Below are positions 16,532 to 25,240 of a stretch of DNA of 64,000 nt, piece after piece. Position numbers and translations under genes: made by a program. Within the stretch, counting starts at the first letter, position 1; each line of letters opens with the position of its first letter. Where the stretch lies: positions 35,053 to 99,052 of the forward strand of contig CADCJI010000009.1 in the NCBI GenBank assembly GCA_902801625.1. The letters are read 5' to 3'. The DNA comes from an uncultured Bacteroidia bacterium (GTDB lineage Bacteria; Bacteroidota; Bacteroidia; Bacteroidales; F082). The notes beneath the pieces were generated by a model. It saw only the letters and a program-made list of their open reading frames with translations, did not search any database and was not told the DNA's origin.

Positions 16532-17002
16532 TTAGTTTTCCAATGCACTGCCTTTCAGTGTCGTGTAGTTGATACGGAAGGCACCCACCTTACGGAGTTC
16601 CTGCTTCACGTCGGTGACAACACCCATACGGGTATCCTTATGCACCTTCAGAGCGGTGGTCAACAGAGGGATGTCAGCAGGGTTACGCGAGTCACGTTCC
16701 TTCTGAATCCAGTCGGCGATGTCGGCGGGAGTGGCGAAGGAATCATCCAATTGGATACGCGATTCGGTACCGAGTTTGCTGTCGCGCGGGGCACCGATGT
16801 AGATGGAGCTCACCAAAGCCTTATGCTCGAGTTTCTGAATCTCGGTAGCTTTTGGCAGGGGTGATGCTTTCACCTTCAGTTCGACGTCACGCATTGTAGT
16901 CGTGATCATGAAGAAGAATATCAACATGTAGACGATGTCGGGCAATGAAGAGGTGCTCACTTGCGGCACTTCCTTCTTTCCTTCTTTTCTGAATTTTGCC
17001 AT
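16532..17002 (-). CDS. exbD: ExbD/TolR-family biopolymer transport protein
   Basis: A 156-residue proton-channel partner. It has a short cytoplasmic N-terminus, one transmembrane helix (about 20-40, SLPDIVYMLIFFFMITTTM) with the pore Asp of the family (LPDIVYM), and a periplasmic ExbD/TolR domain. It works with the ExbB-like protein encoded upstream to energise outer-membrane processes such as TonB-dependent uptake. It is the last of four cotranscribed genes and is 14 bp from the preceding exbD. The two adjacent exbD copies differ in sequence, as is common in Bacteroidota. Confidence 0.92.
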   Translation of the reverse strand: MAKFRKEGKKEVPQVSTSSLPDIVYMLIFFFMITTTMRDVELKVKASPLPKATEIQKLEHKALVSSIYIGAPRDSKLGTESRIQLDDSFATPADIADWIQKERDSRNPADIPLLTTALKVHKDTRMGVVTDVKQELRKVGAFRINYTTLKGSALEN

Positions 17003-17016
17003 ATCTCTATCCTCCT

Positions 17017-17586
17017 TTACTTTTTGTAGTCAACGGGTTCGGCCTCACTGACACGCACAGGCACTGCCTCGTTGAGAGCCTTGGTTTGATCTTCAGTGAG
17101 TTGGTCGAGTGACTTATGCCAAGTCTTCTTGGCCAGTTCTTCCTTCATTTCATTGAAGGCGCGTGCCAACTCATTCTGCACACTGATATACATAGCATAC
17201 GAGGTGCCGCGGTCATTCTGAAGTGAAATGACACCCTTCGATGTGAGGATTTCACCAATGCCTTCACCGAAGGTCTTGGGTTCCACTTCAGGAGCGGTTT
17301 CGTCGCTTGGACGCGGGGTCATAAAGCGCTTGGCTTCGTCCTTCAACTGGGAGATATCCATCGGACGACCATTGACCAACAACTTGTCGCTCTTGTTTAC
17401 CATTACATTCATCACGTTCCTTTCCTTGACCTTGACATCCTCGACGTTTTGCTCGACAGGAGGAGGCAGACGACGGGTGATACCGTAGTCCACGTCCATC
17501 GAGGTCGTCATTAGGAAGAAACACAACAGCAAGAATGCTATGTCAGCCTGCGAACTCGAATTGATTTCTGGAACTTTTCTTGCCAT
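17017..17586 (-). CDS. exbD: ExbD/TolR-family biopolymer transport protein, longer copy
   Basis: A 189-residue ExbD-type protein with a single N-terminal helix preceded by the pore Asp (SSSQADIAFLLLCFFLMTTSM) and a longer periplasmic part carrying an insertion rich in acidic residues and Pro (about 90-115). It would assemble with the ExbB homologue and the second ExbD. It lies 11 bp after the small four-helix membrane protein gene, in one operon. Confidence 0.92.
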   Translation of the reverse strand: MARKVPEINSSSQADIAFLLLCFFLMTTSMDVDYGITRRLPPPVEQNVEDVKVKERNVMNVMVNKSDKLLVNGRPMDISQLKDEAKRFMTPRPSDETAPEVEPKTFGEGIGEILTSKGVISLQNDRGTSYAMYISVQNELARAFNEMKEELAKKTWHKSLDQLTEDQTKALNEAVPVRVSEAEPVDYKK

Positions 17587-17597
17587 GATGAAATGTT

Positions 17598-18056
17598 TTA
17601 CTTTTTAAGAGCCTTGTAAATGACTGAGAACAAGATTGAAAGAAGAGCAACACCCAATGTGATATAGAAGAAGTTGAGGCCGAGCTCAACCCATCCGTGC
17701 GTCTTGCCTGAGTAAACGATTTCTCCGGCAGGATACGGTACTGCGAAAGAGGCTTTCGCCATAAGATAAGCTACAACTGCAATAATAGCGAATGCAATGA
17801 CGGCAATCAAGAGTGTTTTACCGTTGACACCTTTGACGGCGGCGGTGAAGAAGACTGAGATCAATGCAATGACAATACCAAGTATGATCAAGATGTAGCC
17901 CCAATTCAGGAATAAGTCTGCGCGAGGCGTGGGATTACCGAGGTCGAATTCCGGCTTGATCGTACCCACAACGAGGTAGAACAACACCGCAATAACGACA
18001 GTAACCAAAGCCAAGGCCAGAAATACCCACTTTGAAATATTAAGCTTACCGTTCAT
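17598..18056 (-). CDS. Four-helix membrane protein in exbB-exbD operon, unknown
   Basis: A 152-residue protein with four hydrophobic segments (about 10-30, 50-70, 83-103, 127-147) and short loops. The loop after helix 1 is acidic and Pro-rich (GTIKPEFDLGNPTPRADLF). I recognise no characterised family. Its constant place between exbB and exbD suggests an accessory or regulatory part of the proton channel complex, but this is inference from position only. It lies 14 bp after exbB. Confidence 0.8.
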   Translation of the reverse strand: MNGKLNISKWVFLALALVTVVIAVLFYLVVGTIKPEFDLGNPTPRADLFLNWGYILIILGIVIALISVFFTAAVKGVNGKTLLIAVIAFAIIAVVAYLMAKASFAVPYPAGEIVYSGKTHGWVELGLNFFYITLGVALLSILFSVIYKALKK

Positions 18057-18070
18057 GATTGATACTTGTT

Positions 18071-18907
18071 TTATTTATTATTGTACTTAGCGAGGATGTC
18101 CATGAAGGAGATGGAAGCGTCTTCCATGTCGTTCACGATGCTTTCAATTTTAGCAGCGATAAAGTTGAAGAAAATCTGAAGGATGATAGCGGCGATAAGA
18201 CCGAACACGGTGGTCAACAGAGCGACCTTCATACCGGAGGCCACAATCTGCGGGCTCATGTCACCAGCGGCGGCGATGTCGTCGAAGGCCTGAATCATAC
18301 CGATAACAGTACCCATGAAACCGAACATAGGAGCCAAACTGATGCAAAGACCAATCCAACTCAAACCGCTTTCAAGCTTGCCACCTGCGACAGAACCGTA
18401 GGAGACGATAGCCTTCTCGACTTCTTCGAGCGACTGACCATCCTGATAACGAATGAGGCCTTGGGTAAAGATGCTGGCCACGGGACCACGTGTTTCCTTG
18501 CAAAGCTTCTTGGCACCTTCAACGTCGCCATTCTTCATCTTGGCTTCGATACCAGCCAAAAGTTTCTTGGAGTTGGCAGTAGCCAGGGTCAGATAAATGA
18601 TTCTTTCAATGGAAATAGCCATACCAATCAAGAGGATGATCAACACGATACCCATGAAGGCAGGACCACCATCGATGAATTGCTTCTTGATGGATTCACG
18701 GAAAGTCGTAGGCTTAGCGTCGTTTTGAACAGCAGGGGTAACGTCTTGGACGGTTTCTGCTGCAGCAGGAGCAACTTCAGTTTGTTCAGGAGCAACGGTC
18801 TGTTCCGTCTGCTCGGTTTGCGCTTGCTCATCTTGAGCAACAACGAGATTGCTGAAGCCAAAAGTCATAAGGCCAGCAACCATGAGGAAAGCAATTAATT
18901 TTTTCAT
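18071..18907 (-). CDS. exbB: MotA/TolQ/ExbB proton channel family protein
   Basis: A 278-residue ExbB-type protein. It starts with a cleavable-looking signal (MKKLIAFLMVAGLMTFGFSNLVVAQ) and a Gln/Glu/Thr/Ala-rich periplasmic extension (25-70). Then come TM1 (about 80-105, GGPAFMGIVLIILLIGMAI), a cytoplasmic loop, and the conserved two-helix core (WIGLCISLAPMFGFMGTVIGMIQAF; VASGMKVALLTTVFGLIAAIIL). It forms the stator-like pentamer around ExbD. It heads the four-gene operon that ends at the 16478-16508 terminator. Confidence 0.93.
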   Translation of the reverse strand: MKKLIAFLMVAGLMTFGFSNLVVAQDEQAQTEQTEQTVAPEQTEVAPAAAETVQDVTPAVQNDAKPTTFRESIKKQFIDGGPAFMGIVLIILLIGMAISIERIIYLTLATANSKKLLAGIEAKMKNGDVEGAKKLCKETRGPVASIFTQGLIRYQDGQSLEEVEKAIVSYGSVAGGKLESGLSWIGLCISLAPMFGFMGTVIGMIQAFDDIAAAGDMSPQIVASGMKVALLTTVFGLIAAIILQIFFNFIAAKIESIVNDMEDASISFMDILAKYNNK

Positions 18908-18980
18908 AGTTTAGCTTGAATGTTTTAATTATTACTATTATGAATTACTTTGTTCCGATTAAACTATTCATTTCTTTCCG

Positions 18981-19068
18981 CGGAGAGAGCGGGATTCGAA
19001 CCCGCGGTACCCTTTTGGAGTACACACACTTTCCAGGCGTGCTCCTTAAACCACTCGGACATCTCTCC
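18981..19068 (-). tRNA. tRNA-Ser (GGA)
   Basis: An 88-nt cloverleaf with 7-bp acceptor GGAGAGA/TCTCTCC, anticodon loop CTGGAAA giving anticodon GGA, a long variable arm (class II, as for Ser) and T arm GCGGGTTCGAATCCCGC. Discriminator G; CCA is not encoded. Confidence 0.95.
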
Positions 19069-19191
19069 AGTGCTTTCCAAACCCCTCTACCCAATCTGAA
19101 ATCGTTGCCAAAAGTACACAATTTTTCATTTGGCAAACAAAAATATTTGATTTTTTATTGCAACAAATTTTCAATTGCTTGACTTATAGGT

Positions 19192-20226
19192 TCAAACGGT
19201 CATCTCGCCACGGATGGAAAACTGCAGTATTTCATGGATTCTCTCCTTCGAGAGGCCTGTTCCGAGGAGATACATGAGTTTGGCGACGGCAGCTTCGGTG
19301 GTCATGTCATAGCCGCTGATGACACCGATACGGGCCATATCGAGACTGGTCTCATACCTTCCCATCTCCACCGACCCAGCCTTGCACTGCGTGATGTTAA
19401 GGATGATAAGCCCGTTGTCGATGGCCTGCTTGAGTGCGTCGAGGAACCATGAGGCCGTGGTGGCGTTGCCCGATCCAAAGGTCTCAAGCACCAGCGCTTT
19501 CAAGCCAGGAGTTTTCAGGACATGACAGACAAAATCCTCGGAGATGCCAGGGAAGAGTTTGAGAATGCCGATGTGACGATCCATGCATGTGTGCACCTTC
19601 AGTTTCTTGAAGTTGGGCTTCAAGATGCGCTCCTTATTATATTTAATGTGTATGCCCACATCGGCGAGATTGGGATAGTTCGACGAGATAAAGGCATTGA
19701 AGTTCTCCGCATTGAACTTGGTGGCACGGTTGCCGCGCAACAACTGATTCTGGAAGAAAATGCTCACCTCAGGGACAATCGGAGTGTCTTCGTCCTTGGC
19801 AGCAGCAATCTCGACAGCAGCCAGGAAGTTCTCGCGACCATCGCTACGCACCATGCCCATGGGCAACTGAGAGCCAGTCAGCACGACAGGTTTATTAAGG
19901 TTTTCAAGCATGAAACTCAAGGCCGAAGCTGTATAAGCCATCGTATCGGAGCCATGAAGTACCACGAAACCGTCGTAATGCTCGTACTCCTCCCCTATCT
20001 TCGTGGCCAAACGTATCCAGAAGTCAGGCGACATGTTCGACGAGTCGATGAGTGGGTCGAAACTGTAGAAGTCAATCTGATAGCCAAAGTTCTTCAGTAC
20101 AGGCAAGTGCGTATAGATATTATCGAAATCGAAAGGCACCAAGGCCCCCGTCTCGGGGTCCTGCATCATACCGATAGTGCCGCCTGTATAGAGCACCAAT
20201 ATGGATATTTCCTCGTTGCTTTGCAT
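19192..20226 (-). CDS. ansA: L-asparaginase, type I
   Basis: A 344-residue cytosolic asparaginase hydrolysing Asn to Asp and ammonia. The two catalytic Thr motifs are present: LYTGGTIGMM near the N-terminus and LHGSDTMAYTASAL near residue 92. The GSQLPMGMVRSDGRENF block is also typical. I chose ATG 20226; the longer reading frame begins upstream of a good -7 box (TACTTTTG, 20251-20258) and is unlikely. It is divergent from trmO. Confidence 0.93.
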   Translation of the reverse strand: MQSNEEISILVLYTGGTIGMMQDPETGALVPFDFDNIYTHLPVLKNFGYQIDFYSFDPLIDSSNMSPDFWIRLATKIGEEYEHYDGFVVLHGSDTMAYTASALSFMLENLNKPVVLTGSQLPMGMVRSDGRENFLAAVEIAAAKDEDTPIVPEVSIFFQNQLLRGNRATKFNAENFNAFISSNYPNLADVGIHIKYNKERILKPNFKKLKVHTCMDRHIGILKLFPGISEDFVCHVLKTPGLKALVLETFGSGNATTASWFLDALKQAIDNGLIILNITQCKAGSVEMGRYETSLDMARIGVISGYDMTTEAAVAKLMYLLGTGLSKERIHEILQFSIRGEMTV

Positions 20227-20250
20227 AGTGAATGCGTAATTTTGCGACTG

Positions 20251-20284
20251 CAAAAGTAAGGCTTTTTTTCGCTTGTTCCACAAA
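20251..20284 (-). promoter_or_regulatory. ansA promoter
   Basis: The minus strand carries TTTG at 20281-20284 and TACTTTTG at 20251-20258, separated by 22 bp. This is close to the Bacteroidota -33/-7 spacing and lies 25 bp upstream of the chosen ansA start. Confidence 0.6.
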
Positions 20285-20326
20285 TTTTTAACTCCATTGA
20301 ATCAAAGATTTCATTACCTTTGCATC

Positions 20327-20995
20327 ATGAAAGTCATCGCACGCATCCACACCGACTTCCCGACCAAGTTCGGCATCCCGCGCCAAAGCGGCATCATCGC
20401 CTCGCTTCAAGGTCGCATCGTGTTCGAACCCGAATACCGCAATCCAGAAGCCGTGCGCGGCTTGGAAGACTTTTCTTACATCTGGTTATTATGGGAATTC
20501 TCGAAGGCGGTACGCGACACTTGGTCGCCAACTGTGCGTCCACCGCGTTTGGGCGGCAATGTGCGCAAAGGCGTGTTTGCCACCCGTTCACCTTTCAGAC
20601 CCAACCCCATCGGTCTTTCTTCGGTACGGCTGGAAAAAGTGAACATCGACCCCAAGTTCGGCCCCGTGCTTTATGTTTCGGGAGTCGATCTCATGGATGG
20701 CACGCCCATCTACGACATCAAGCCTTATATCACCTACACCGACAGCCACCCCGATGCAGTCAGTGGCTTTGCCTCAACACCAGCGGAATACCTCTTGGAG
20801 GTCGACTTTCCTGATGCCCTGCTGCAAAAAGTACCTGAGAATCAAAGAGAAAGCCTCATTGAAGTGCTTGCCCACGACCCCAGACCGCAATACCAAAACG
20901 ATCCCGAACGCGTCTATGGCATGGCTTTCGGAGGAATGGAAGTGAAGTTTAAGGTGGAAGGGATACAGCTTACTGTACTATCGATTGCCCTTTAA
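20327..20995 (+). CDS. trmO: tRNA (t6A37)-N6-methyltransferase TrmO
   Basis: A 222-residue TrmO/TsaA-type SAM-dependent enzyme that methylates t6A37 of tRNA-Thr. Typical blocks are KFGIPRQSG, the FSYIWLLWEF strand, RKGVFATRSPFRPNPIGLSSVRL and DGTPIYDIKPYI. I chose ATG 20327. A TACCTTTG -7 box at 20315-20322 stands only 4 bp before it, so the transcript would be almost leaderless, or else a promoter further upstream is used. The 3' end overlaps the convergent SGNH-like gene by 26 bp. Confidence 0.9.
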   Translation: MKVIARIHTDFPTKFGIPRQSGIIASLQGRIVFEPEYRNPEAVRGLEDFSYIWLLWEFSKAVRDTWSPTVRPPRLGGNVRKGVFATRSPFRPNPIGLSSVRLEKVNIDPKFGPVLYVSGVDLMDGTPIYDIKPYITYTDSHPDAVSGFASTPAEYLLEVDFPDALLQKVPENQRESLIEVLAHDPRPQYQNDPERVYGMAFGGMEVKFKVEGIQLTVLSIAL

Positions 20996-22439
20996 CGCTA
21001 GGTTTCAGGTAGGCGGGACGGAACGAAATATCCATATTCTTCAGCTGCACAGCATCTTCAGAGGAATTATAAACAAAGATTTTGACCTGTTGCGCAACAC
21101 GCATCGTCGAGTCGACGGGCAAATCATAAGTTGCAAAATCCCATCCTCCTATCTTCTGGATTTGAGGTTTCACATCATAATGACTAACTATGGCGTTGTC
21201 TTGGGCAACAAGCATTTGGACGACAAGTCGTGCATCATGCAAAGTGTCGGCTTGCTGCATCATGAAGGCAATGTTCACGCGTTCCCAATCCGCACGAATA
21301 TTATCGGCAGGCAAGGTCAACGCAGGACCGTATGGCGTGGCCGCATCAAGTTTGCGCACCTCGTCGCCGAAATAATAATGTCCCGCGTCACATTTCCAAT
21401 CAACGCTTCGGTATTCATCGGGATAATAGGCTTTCAAGGCCTCGGCCACATTGCCAGCGATGATGCGGCGACCCTCTTCGTAGTAATGCTCAGTGGTCCA
21501 GTCCTGGTCGATGAAGTTAACATCACGCACCAAGTTGAGGTTGTCGACCACGGTCACACCATCAAGGTGTCCATAACGGTTCAACAGATAGTCGTGGTTC
21601 TGCTTCATCAGGTACATCAAGTCCTTACCCACATACTCATTAGCCTTGTCCACATTCTCCGGCATTAAATTGAAGACAAGATGCCAACCTCGTTTGCGGC
21701 TCAAGGCGACGATGTCGTCGAAGTCTTTCAAACGCGGGTTGTCGTCACGAATTTGAAAGCCATAGCTCTTGATGTAATGGCAAGCCAATTCGGTCCATTT
21801 GGGATCATATTCATCTTCGTAGTTGTGCAGACCACGCCATGCCGTGGCCGAATCCCATTGGTACACATTGTCCCACTCAAACTCGTACGGGAAAACCAAT
21901 GGGTCTTCGCGCCAATGTTGTCGCGTCAAAGAATCCAATTCCTCCTCGCTCTTAATGGGATAAGCCTTCAAAGCAAGCAGAAAACGGTTCATCAAAGGTG
22001 GATAGTCCTCCATCAGCACCAACTGCTTGCGCAGCGGCGTCTCAAGATTGGAATAAATCCATCGGGCATCGAAGGAGCGGAGGTTCATCGTCACTACCAC
22101 GGTCTCCACGGTCGACTTCTTGGAAAGGTTTTTCAGCAAGTAGTAATAGGTCTGCGCATGCGAGGCTTCTTTGGTCATGTCACCCGTCTTCACATTGGGA
22201 AAATAGTCCCCAAGATAGTCACTAATCTTCCTTTTGTCAGTTTCTTGCGCACCACTAGTGATGTTCGATGACTCTCCCAAATAGACAATACGACAACTGT
22301 CTGCCTCCACCTGCCACACCAACTCCAAGATGTCGGAATGCTCCGCCACATCTTTTTTGAAGAACCACTTGGTGTAGATCCAGTTAAGGACGAAAAGCAG
22401 CGCGGCAGCCATCAATATGCGTATCAGGAACTTCTTCAT
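20970..22439 (-). CDS. SGNH-hydrolase-like membrane-anchored protein, MBOAT partner
   Basis: A 489-residue protein with one N-terminal transmembrane anchor (MKKFLIRILMAAALLFVLNW) and a large extracytoplasmic part. A GESSN motif at about residue 55 (RIVYLGESSNI) resembles the nucleophile block of SGNH/GDSL esterases, and DWTTEHYYEEGRRIIAGNVA at about 320 resembles the Asp/His block. It lies 2 bp downstream of an MBOAT acyltransferase gene. This pairing is known from AlgI/AlgJ- and DltB/DltD-like systems that acylate cell-surface polymers. The acyl acceptor here is unknown. Confidence 0.75.
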   Translation of the reverse strand: MKKFLIRILMAAALLFVLNWIYTKWFFKKDVAEHSDILELVWQVEADSCRIVYLGESSNITSGAQETDKRKISDYLGDYFPNVKTGDMTKEASHAQTYYYLLKNLSKKSTVETVVVTMNLRSFDARWIYSNLETPLRKQLVLMEDYPPLMNRFLLALKAYPIKSEEELDSLTRQHWREDPLVFPYEFEWDNVYQWDSATAWRGLHNYEDEYDPKWTELACHYIKSYGFQIRDDNPRLKDFDDIVALSRKRGWHLVFNLMPENVDKANEYVGKDLMYLMKQNHDYLLNRYGHLDGVTVVDNLNLVRDVNFIDQDWTTEHYYEEGRRIIAGNVAEALKAYYPDEYRSVDWKCDAGHYYFGDEVRKLDAATPYGPALTLPADNIRADWERVNIAFMMQQADTLHDARLVVQMLVAQDNAIVSHYDVKPQIQKIGGWDFATYDLPVDSTMRVAQQVKIFVYNSSEDAVQLKNMDISFRPAYLKPSVKGQSIVQ

Positions 22440-22441
22440 GG

Positions 22442-23860
22442 TCAGAACTGGAAATAGATGAAGGGAAAACTATTGACACTCGAACAGGCCACCGTCATGA
22501 AGATGAGCAGGCCATAAATGAGCCATCTCAAAACCAATGGTTTGTTCTCACACCAGGCATCGAAACGGCTGTTGAAAAGCAGCAGGTCGGAGAGGATGAA
22601 GAGACCCAAATAGAGCCACATCTCAGGTTTCACGCCAAGGCTCTCTCCGCCGCCAAAGTTGGTCACTGCCGCCACAAACATGTCCTTCATATTAGCGAAG
22701 TCGGTTGCACGAAACATCACCCAAAACAGCGTAACCAAGACAAAGGTCTTTGCTATACGCAACGCGTCTAAACCAACACCCAACCACTTGGACTGCACCT
22801 CCTTCTCAGGGAAACGGTTGCGCAAGGCCTTTTCGATGATATGCAATAAGCCATGGGCAAAGCCCCAAAAGAGGAAAGTCCACGCTGCGCCATGCCAGAT
22901 GCCACTCAAAACGAAGACAACCAAGATATTGAACGCCCAGCGTCCAAACTTGACACGGCTGCCACCAAGAGGAATGTAGACATAATCACGGAACCAAGTG
23001 GACAGCGAAATATGCCAACGGTGCCAAAACTCAGCGATGCTCTTGGCCAGATAGGGTGTACGGAAGTTGTCGCTGATGTCGAAACCCATGAGTTTGGCAG
23101 CACCCAAAGCAATGGTGGAATAGCCAAAGAAGTCGCAGTAAATCTGGAAACTATAGAACGCCATCGCCAGCATCACGCTCCATGAGTTGTATGCAGAAGG
23201 CTCTGCATACACTTTATCGACATAAGCACCCAAATGGTCAGCCACCACCATCTTGATGAAGAAGCCGTAAATAATCAGGCGCATGCCCTTCGAGATATTC
23301 TCGTATTGGAATTCCTTCTTCTCGTGAAGCTGCCGCAAAAGGTTGCCTGGACGCTCAATAGGGCCAGTGACCAATTGCGGGAAAAACATCACATAGAGTG
23401 AATAGTAACCGAAGTGGCGCTCTGCCTTTTGGTGACCGCGATACACCTCGATCACATAGCTCATACTTTGGAAGGTGTGGAACGACAAGCCGATGGGCAG
23501 GATGATGTGAGTCACCCAATGCCGCTCGATGCCCAACTGAGTACAAAGCAGCGACAAATTTGCCGTTAGGAAATTCAGATACTTGAAAATCATCAGCACC
23601 ATGAGCGTGCTCACGATGCTGATGACAAGAAAAGTCTTCTTCAGCTTGGCTCGGTCGGCATATTTCTCCATGAGTACACCTGCCGAAAAGTCGATCACAA
23701 TGGTGACAAGCAGGATGAGGATGTACTTGGGCACAAACCACATGTAAAATGTGCAGCTGGCCGCCAGCAACATCACCCATCGCAGCTTTTGTGGCAGCAC
23801 ATAAAAGAGCAATACCACAATAGGCAGGAAGATAAGGAACTCTATGGAGTTGAAGACCAT
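22442..23860 (-). CDS. MBOAT-family O-acyltransferase (AlgI/DltB-like)
   Basis: A 472-residue polytopic membrane protein with about ten hydrophobic segments. Signature blocks are SIAEFWHRWHISLSTWFRDYVYIPLGG and the catalytic His in GIWHGAAWTFLFWG. It would pass an acyl group across the inner membrane to the SGNH-like partner encoded 2 bp downstream, for modification of an envelope polysaccharide or other glycan. The start ATG is at 23860, 12 bp after the lipoprotein gene upstream on the same strand, so it may belong to a longer transcript. Confidence 0.92.
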   Translation of the reverse strand: MVFNSIEFLIFLPIVVLLFYVLPQKLRWVMLLAASCTFYMWFVPKYILILLVTIVIDFSAGVLMEKYADRAKLKKTFLVISIVSTLMVLMIFKYLNFLTANLSLLCTQLGIERHWVTHIILPIGLSFHTFQSMSYVIEVYRGHQKAERHFGYYSLYVMFFPQLVTGPIERPGNLLRQLHEKKEFQYENISKGMRLIIYGFFIKMVVADHLGAYVDKVYAEPSAYNSWSVMLAMAFYSFQIYCDFFGYSTIALGAAKLMGFDISDNFRTPYLAKSIAEFWHRWHISLSTWFRDYVYIPLGGSRVKFGRWAFNILVVFVLSGIWHGAAWTFLFWGFAHGLLHIIEKALRNRFPEKEVQSKWLGVGLDALRIAKTFVLVTLFWVMFRATDFANMKDMFVAAVTNFGGGESLGVKPEMWLYLGLFILSDLLLFNSRFDAWCENKPLVLRWLIYGLLIFMTVACSSVNSFPFIYFQF

Positions 23861-23872
23861 TAGGCCGTCGGA

Positions 23873-25210
23873 TTATTTGATTTTCTTAACTGCAGTTTGC
23901 AGGATTTTGTCGCCCTGGCTCTTGTCGTAGACATAGACCATCAGGTAACACTCGTCGGCATTATAGTCGGCATTGATTTCAGTGCTATAGCTGAAAAAGA
24001 AAGTATCGTCGGGATCCACATGATATTCTTCGAACGCCTCGCCGTATGCGCCATTGAGCGTGCCACGGAACACATTACGGAAATCATATTCCTTGTCAAC
24101 GCCACCCGGAATGGTTTGCCAGCCTATGACATGGTCCTCAACCAGACATGCCGTAATGTAGAATTCTCCGTCAAAGTCAACCAATGCGATAGCCTGTACA
24201 TTAACCTGCAACTGACGAGAGGCTTCATCAAACTGCCGACCCACCACAATCTCAAATGTCTGTTCTTCTTCCAAGGCAGCAGTCACGGGAGCATCGATTT
24301 GCGTCTCGTTGAGCGTGTTCCCTTCTGTCAATGCCACATGGTCGACAGTAAACAAGGGGTTGGAGTTGTTGTTGTTATACCATTCGGTGCCTTCGTCGGT
24401 GAGGAAATCGGGGAAACTGCCCATAGGTTGAGCCAAGTATCCAGCATGAACGCTCATGATGAAGATATGATCCTCATCCAATTGATGTTGCAGGTTATGG
24501 GCATGCTCAGCGGCGGCAGGGCAGTTGACGCATCGAGCGCCAGTGAAGTCCTTGATCAGCACCGTCTTTCCTGTAGGCTCCACATCGCCGCCTTCCAAAA
24601 CGACAGTCACCGTATAAACTGCTGTCGTGCCATTAAGGGCGGTCACAGTATAAGTCACGGGATTGGTGAAGTCTTGAGCCACGCCCGAGGCAGGTTCCAC
24701 TGTAGCACCTTCCGATACTTCAATGGTGGGAACCAATTGTGTGACATCCGTTTCGGCAGGAAGCACAAAGGAAATCGTACGAGCGATTTGATCGATCACA
24801 CCACTATCATCCAAAGCATCGAAACGGAACGACAGGATGTTTTTTTCGTTGTCGGCATCGTGAACTACTGCCTCCACCATATATTGCGCCGTGGCACCAC
24901 TCATGGCGGTGACTGTGTAATAGACAGGGTTGGTGAAATCTTGAGCCACACCCGATTCGGGCTCGATGGTGGCGTAATTAGAAATGGTAATCGTAGGGGT
25001 CAGATGGGTCACATCCGTTCCGGCAGGGAAATCCAACCTCACTATCTTGGTATCTTCGTCAACAGTGCCATAAACACTATCCACTCTAAATTCCAAAATA
25101 GATCTCTCGTCTTCAGCACCTTGAATGTAAGGTTCCTTCTCGACATCGCAGGCATTCAGACCCAGCATGACAGTCAAGGCCAAGGCAAATATTCTTAAAA
25201 TCTTTTTCAT
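23873..25210 (-). CDS. Omp28-related lipoprotein with two DUF5018-like repeats
   Basis: A 445-residue lipoprotein; ATG 25210 gives a clean signal ending LGLNAC (Cys21). Two beta-sandwich repeats follow at about 30-120 and 125-215, both containing the phrase SGVAQDFTNPV and TYTVTA-like strands, in the style of DUF5018 surface domains. From about 225 a thioredoxin-like Omp28 domain begins (VLIKDFTGARCVNCPAAAEHAH) with a CVNC dithiol-like pair. It is the third gene of a TlpA, DUF6029, Omp28 set and probably acts at the outer membrane. Substrate unknown. Confidence 0.85.
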   Translation of the reverse strand: MKKILRIFALALTVMLGLNACDVEKEPYIQGAEDERSILEFRVDSVYGTVDEDTKIVRLDFPAGTDVTHLTPTITISNYATIEPESGVAQDFTNPVYYTVTAMSGATAQYMVEAVVHDADNEKNILSFRFDALDDSGVIDQIARTISFVLPAETDVTQLVPTIEVSEGATVEPASGVAQDFTNPVTYTVTALNGTTAVYTVTVVLEGGDVEPTGKTVLIKDFTGARCVNCPAAAEHAHNLQHQLDEDHIFIMSVHAGYLAQPMGSFPDFLTDEGTEWYNNNNSNPLFTVDHVALTEGNTLNETQIDAPVTAALEEEQTFEIVVGRQFDEASRQLQVNVQAIALVDFDGEFYITACLVEDHVIGWQTIPGGVDKEYDFRNVFRGTLNGAYGEAFEEYHVDPDDTFFFSYSTEINADYNADECYLMVYVYDKSQGDKILQTAVKKIK

Positions 25211-25240
25211 TGCTCTGATTTTTAGAATTTTAAACATCGA

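Noticed and set aside
23897-25198. A 433-codon plus-strand frame opposite the Omp28 lipoprotein gene
   Set aside because: No signal or domain, while the minus strand has a lipobox and an Omp28 motif.
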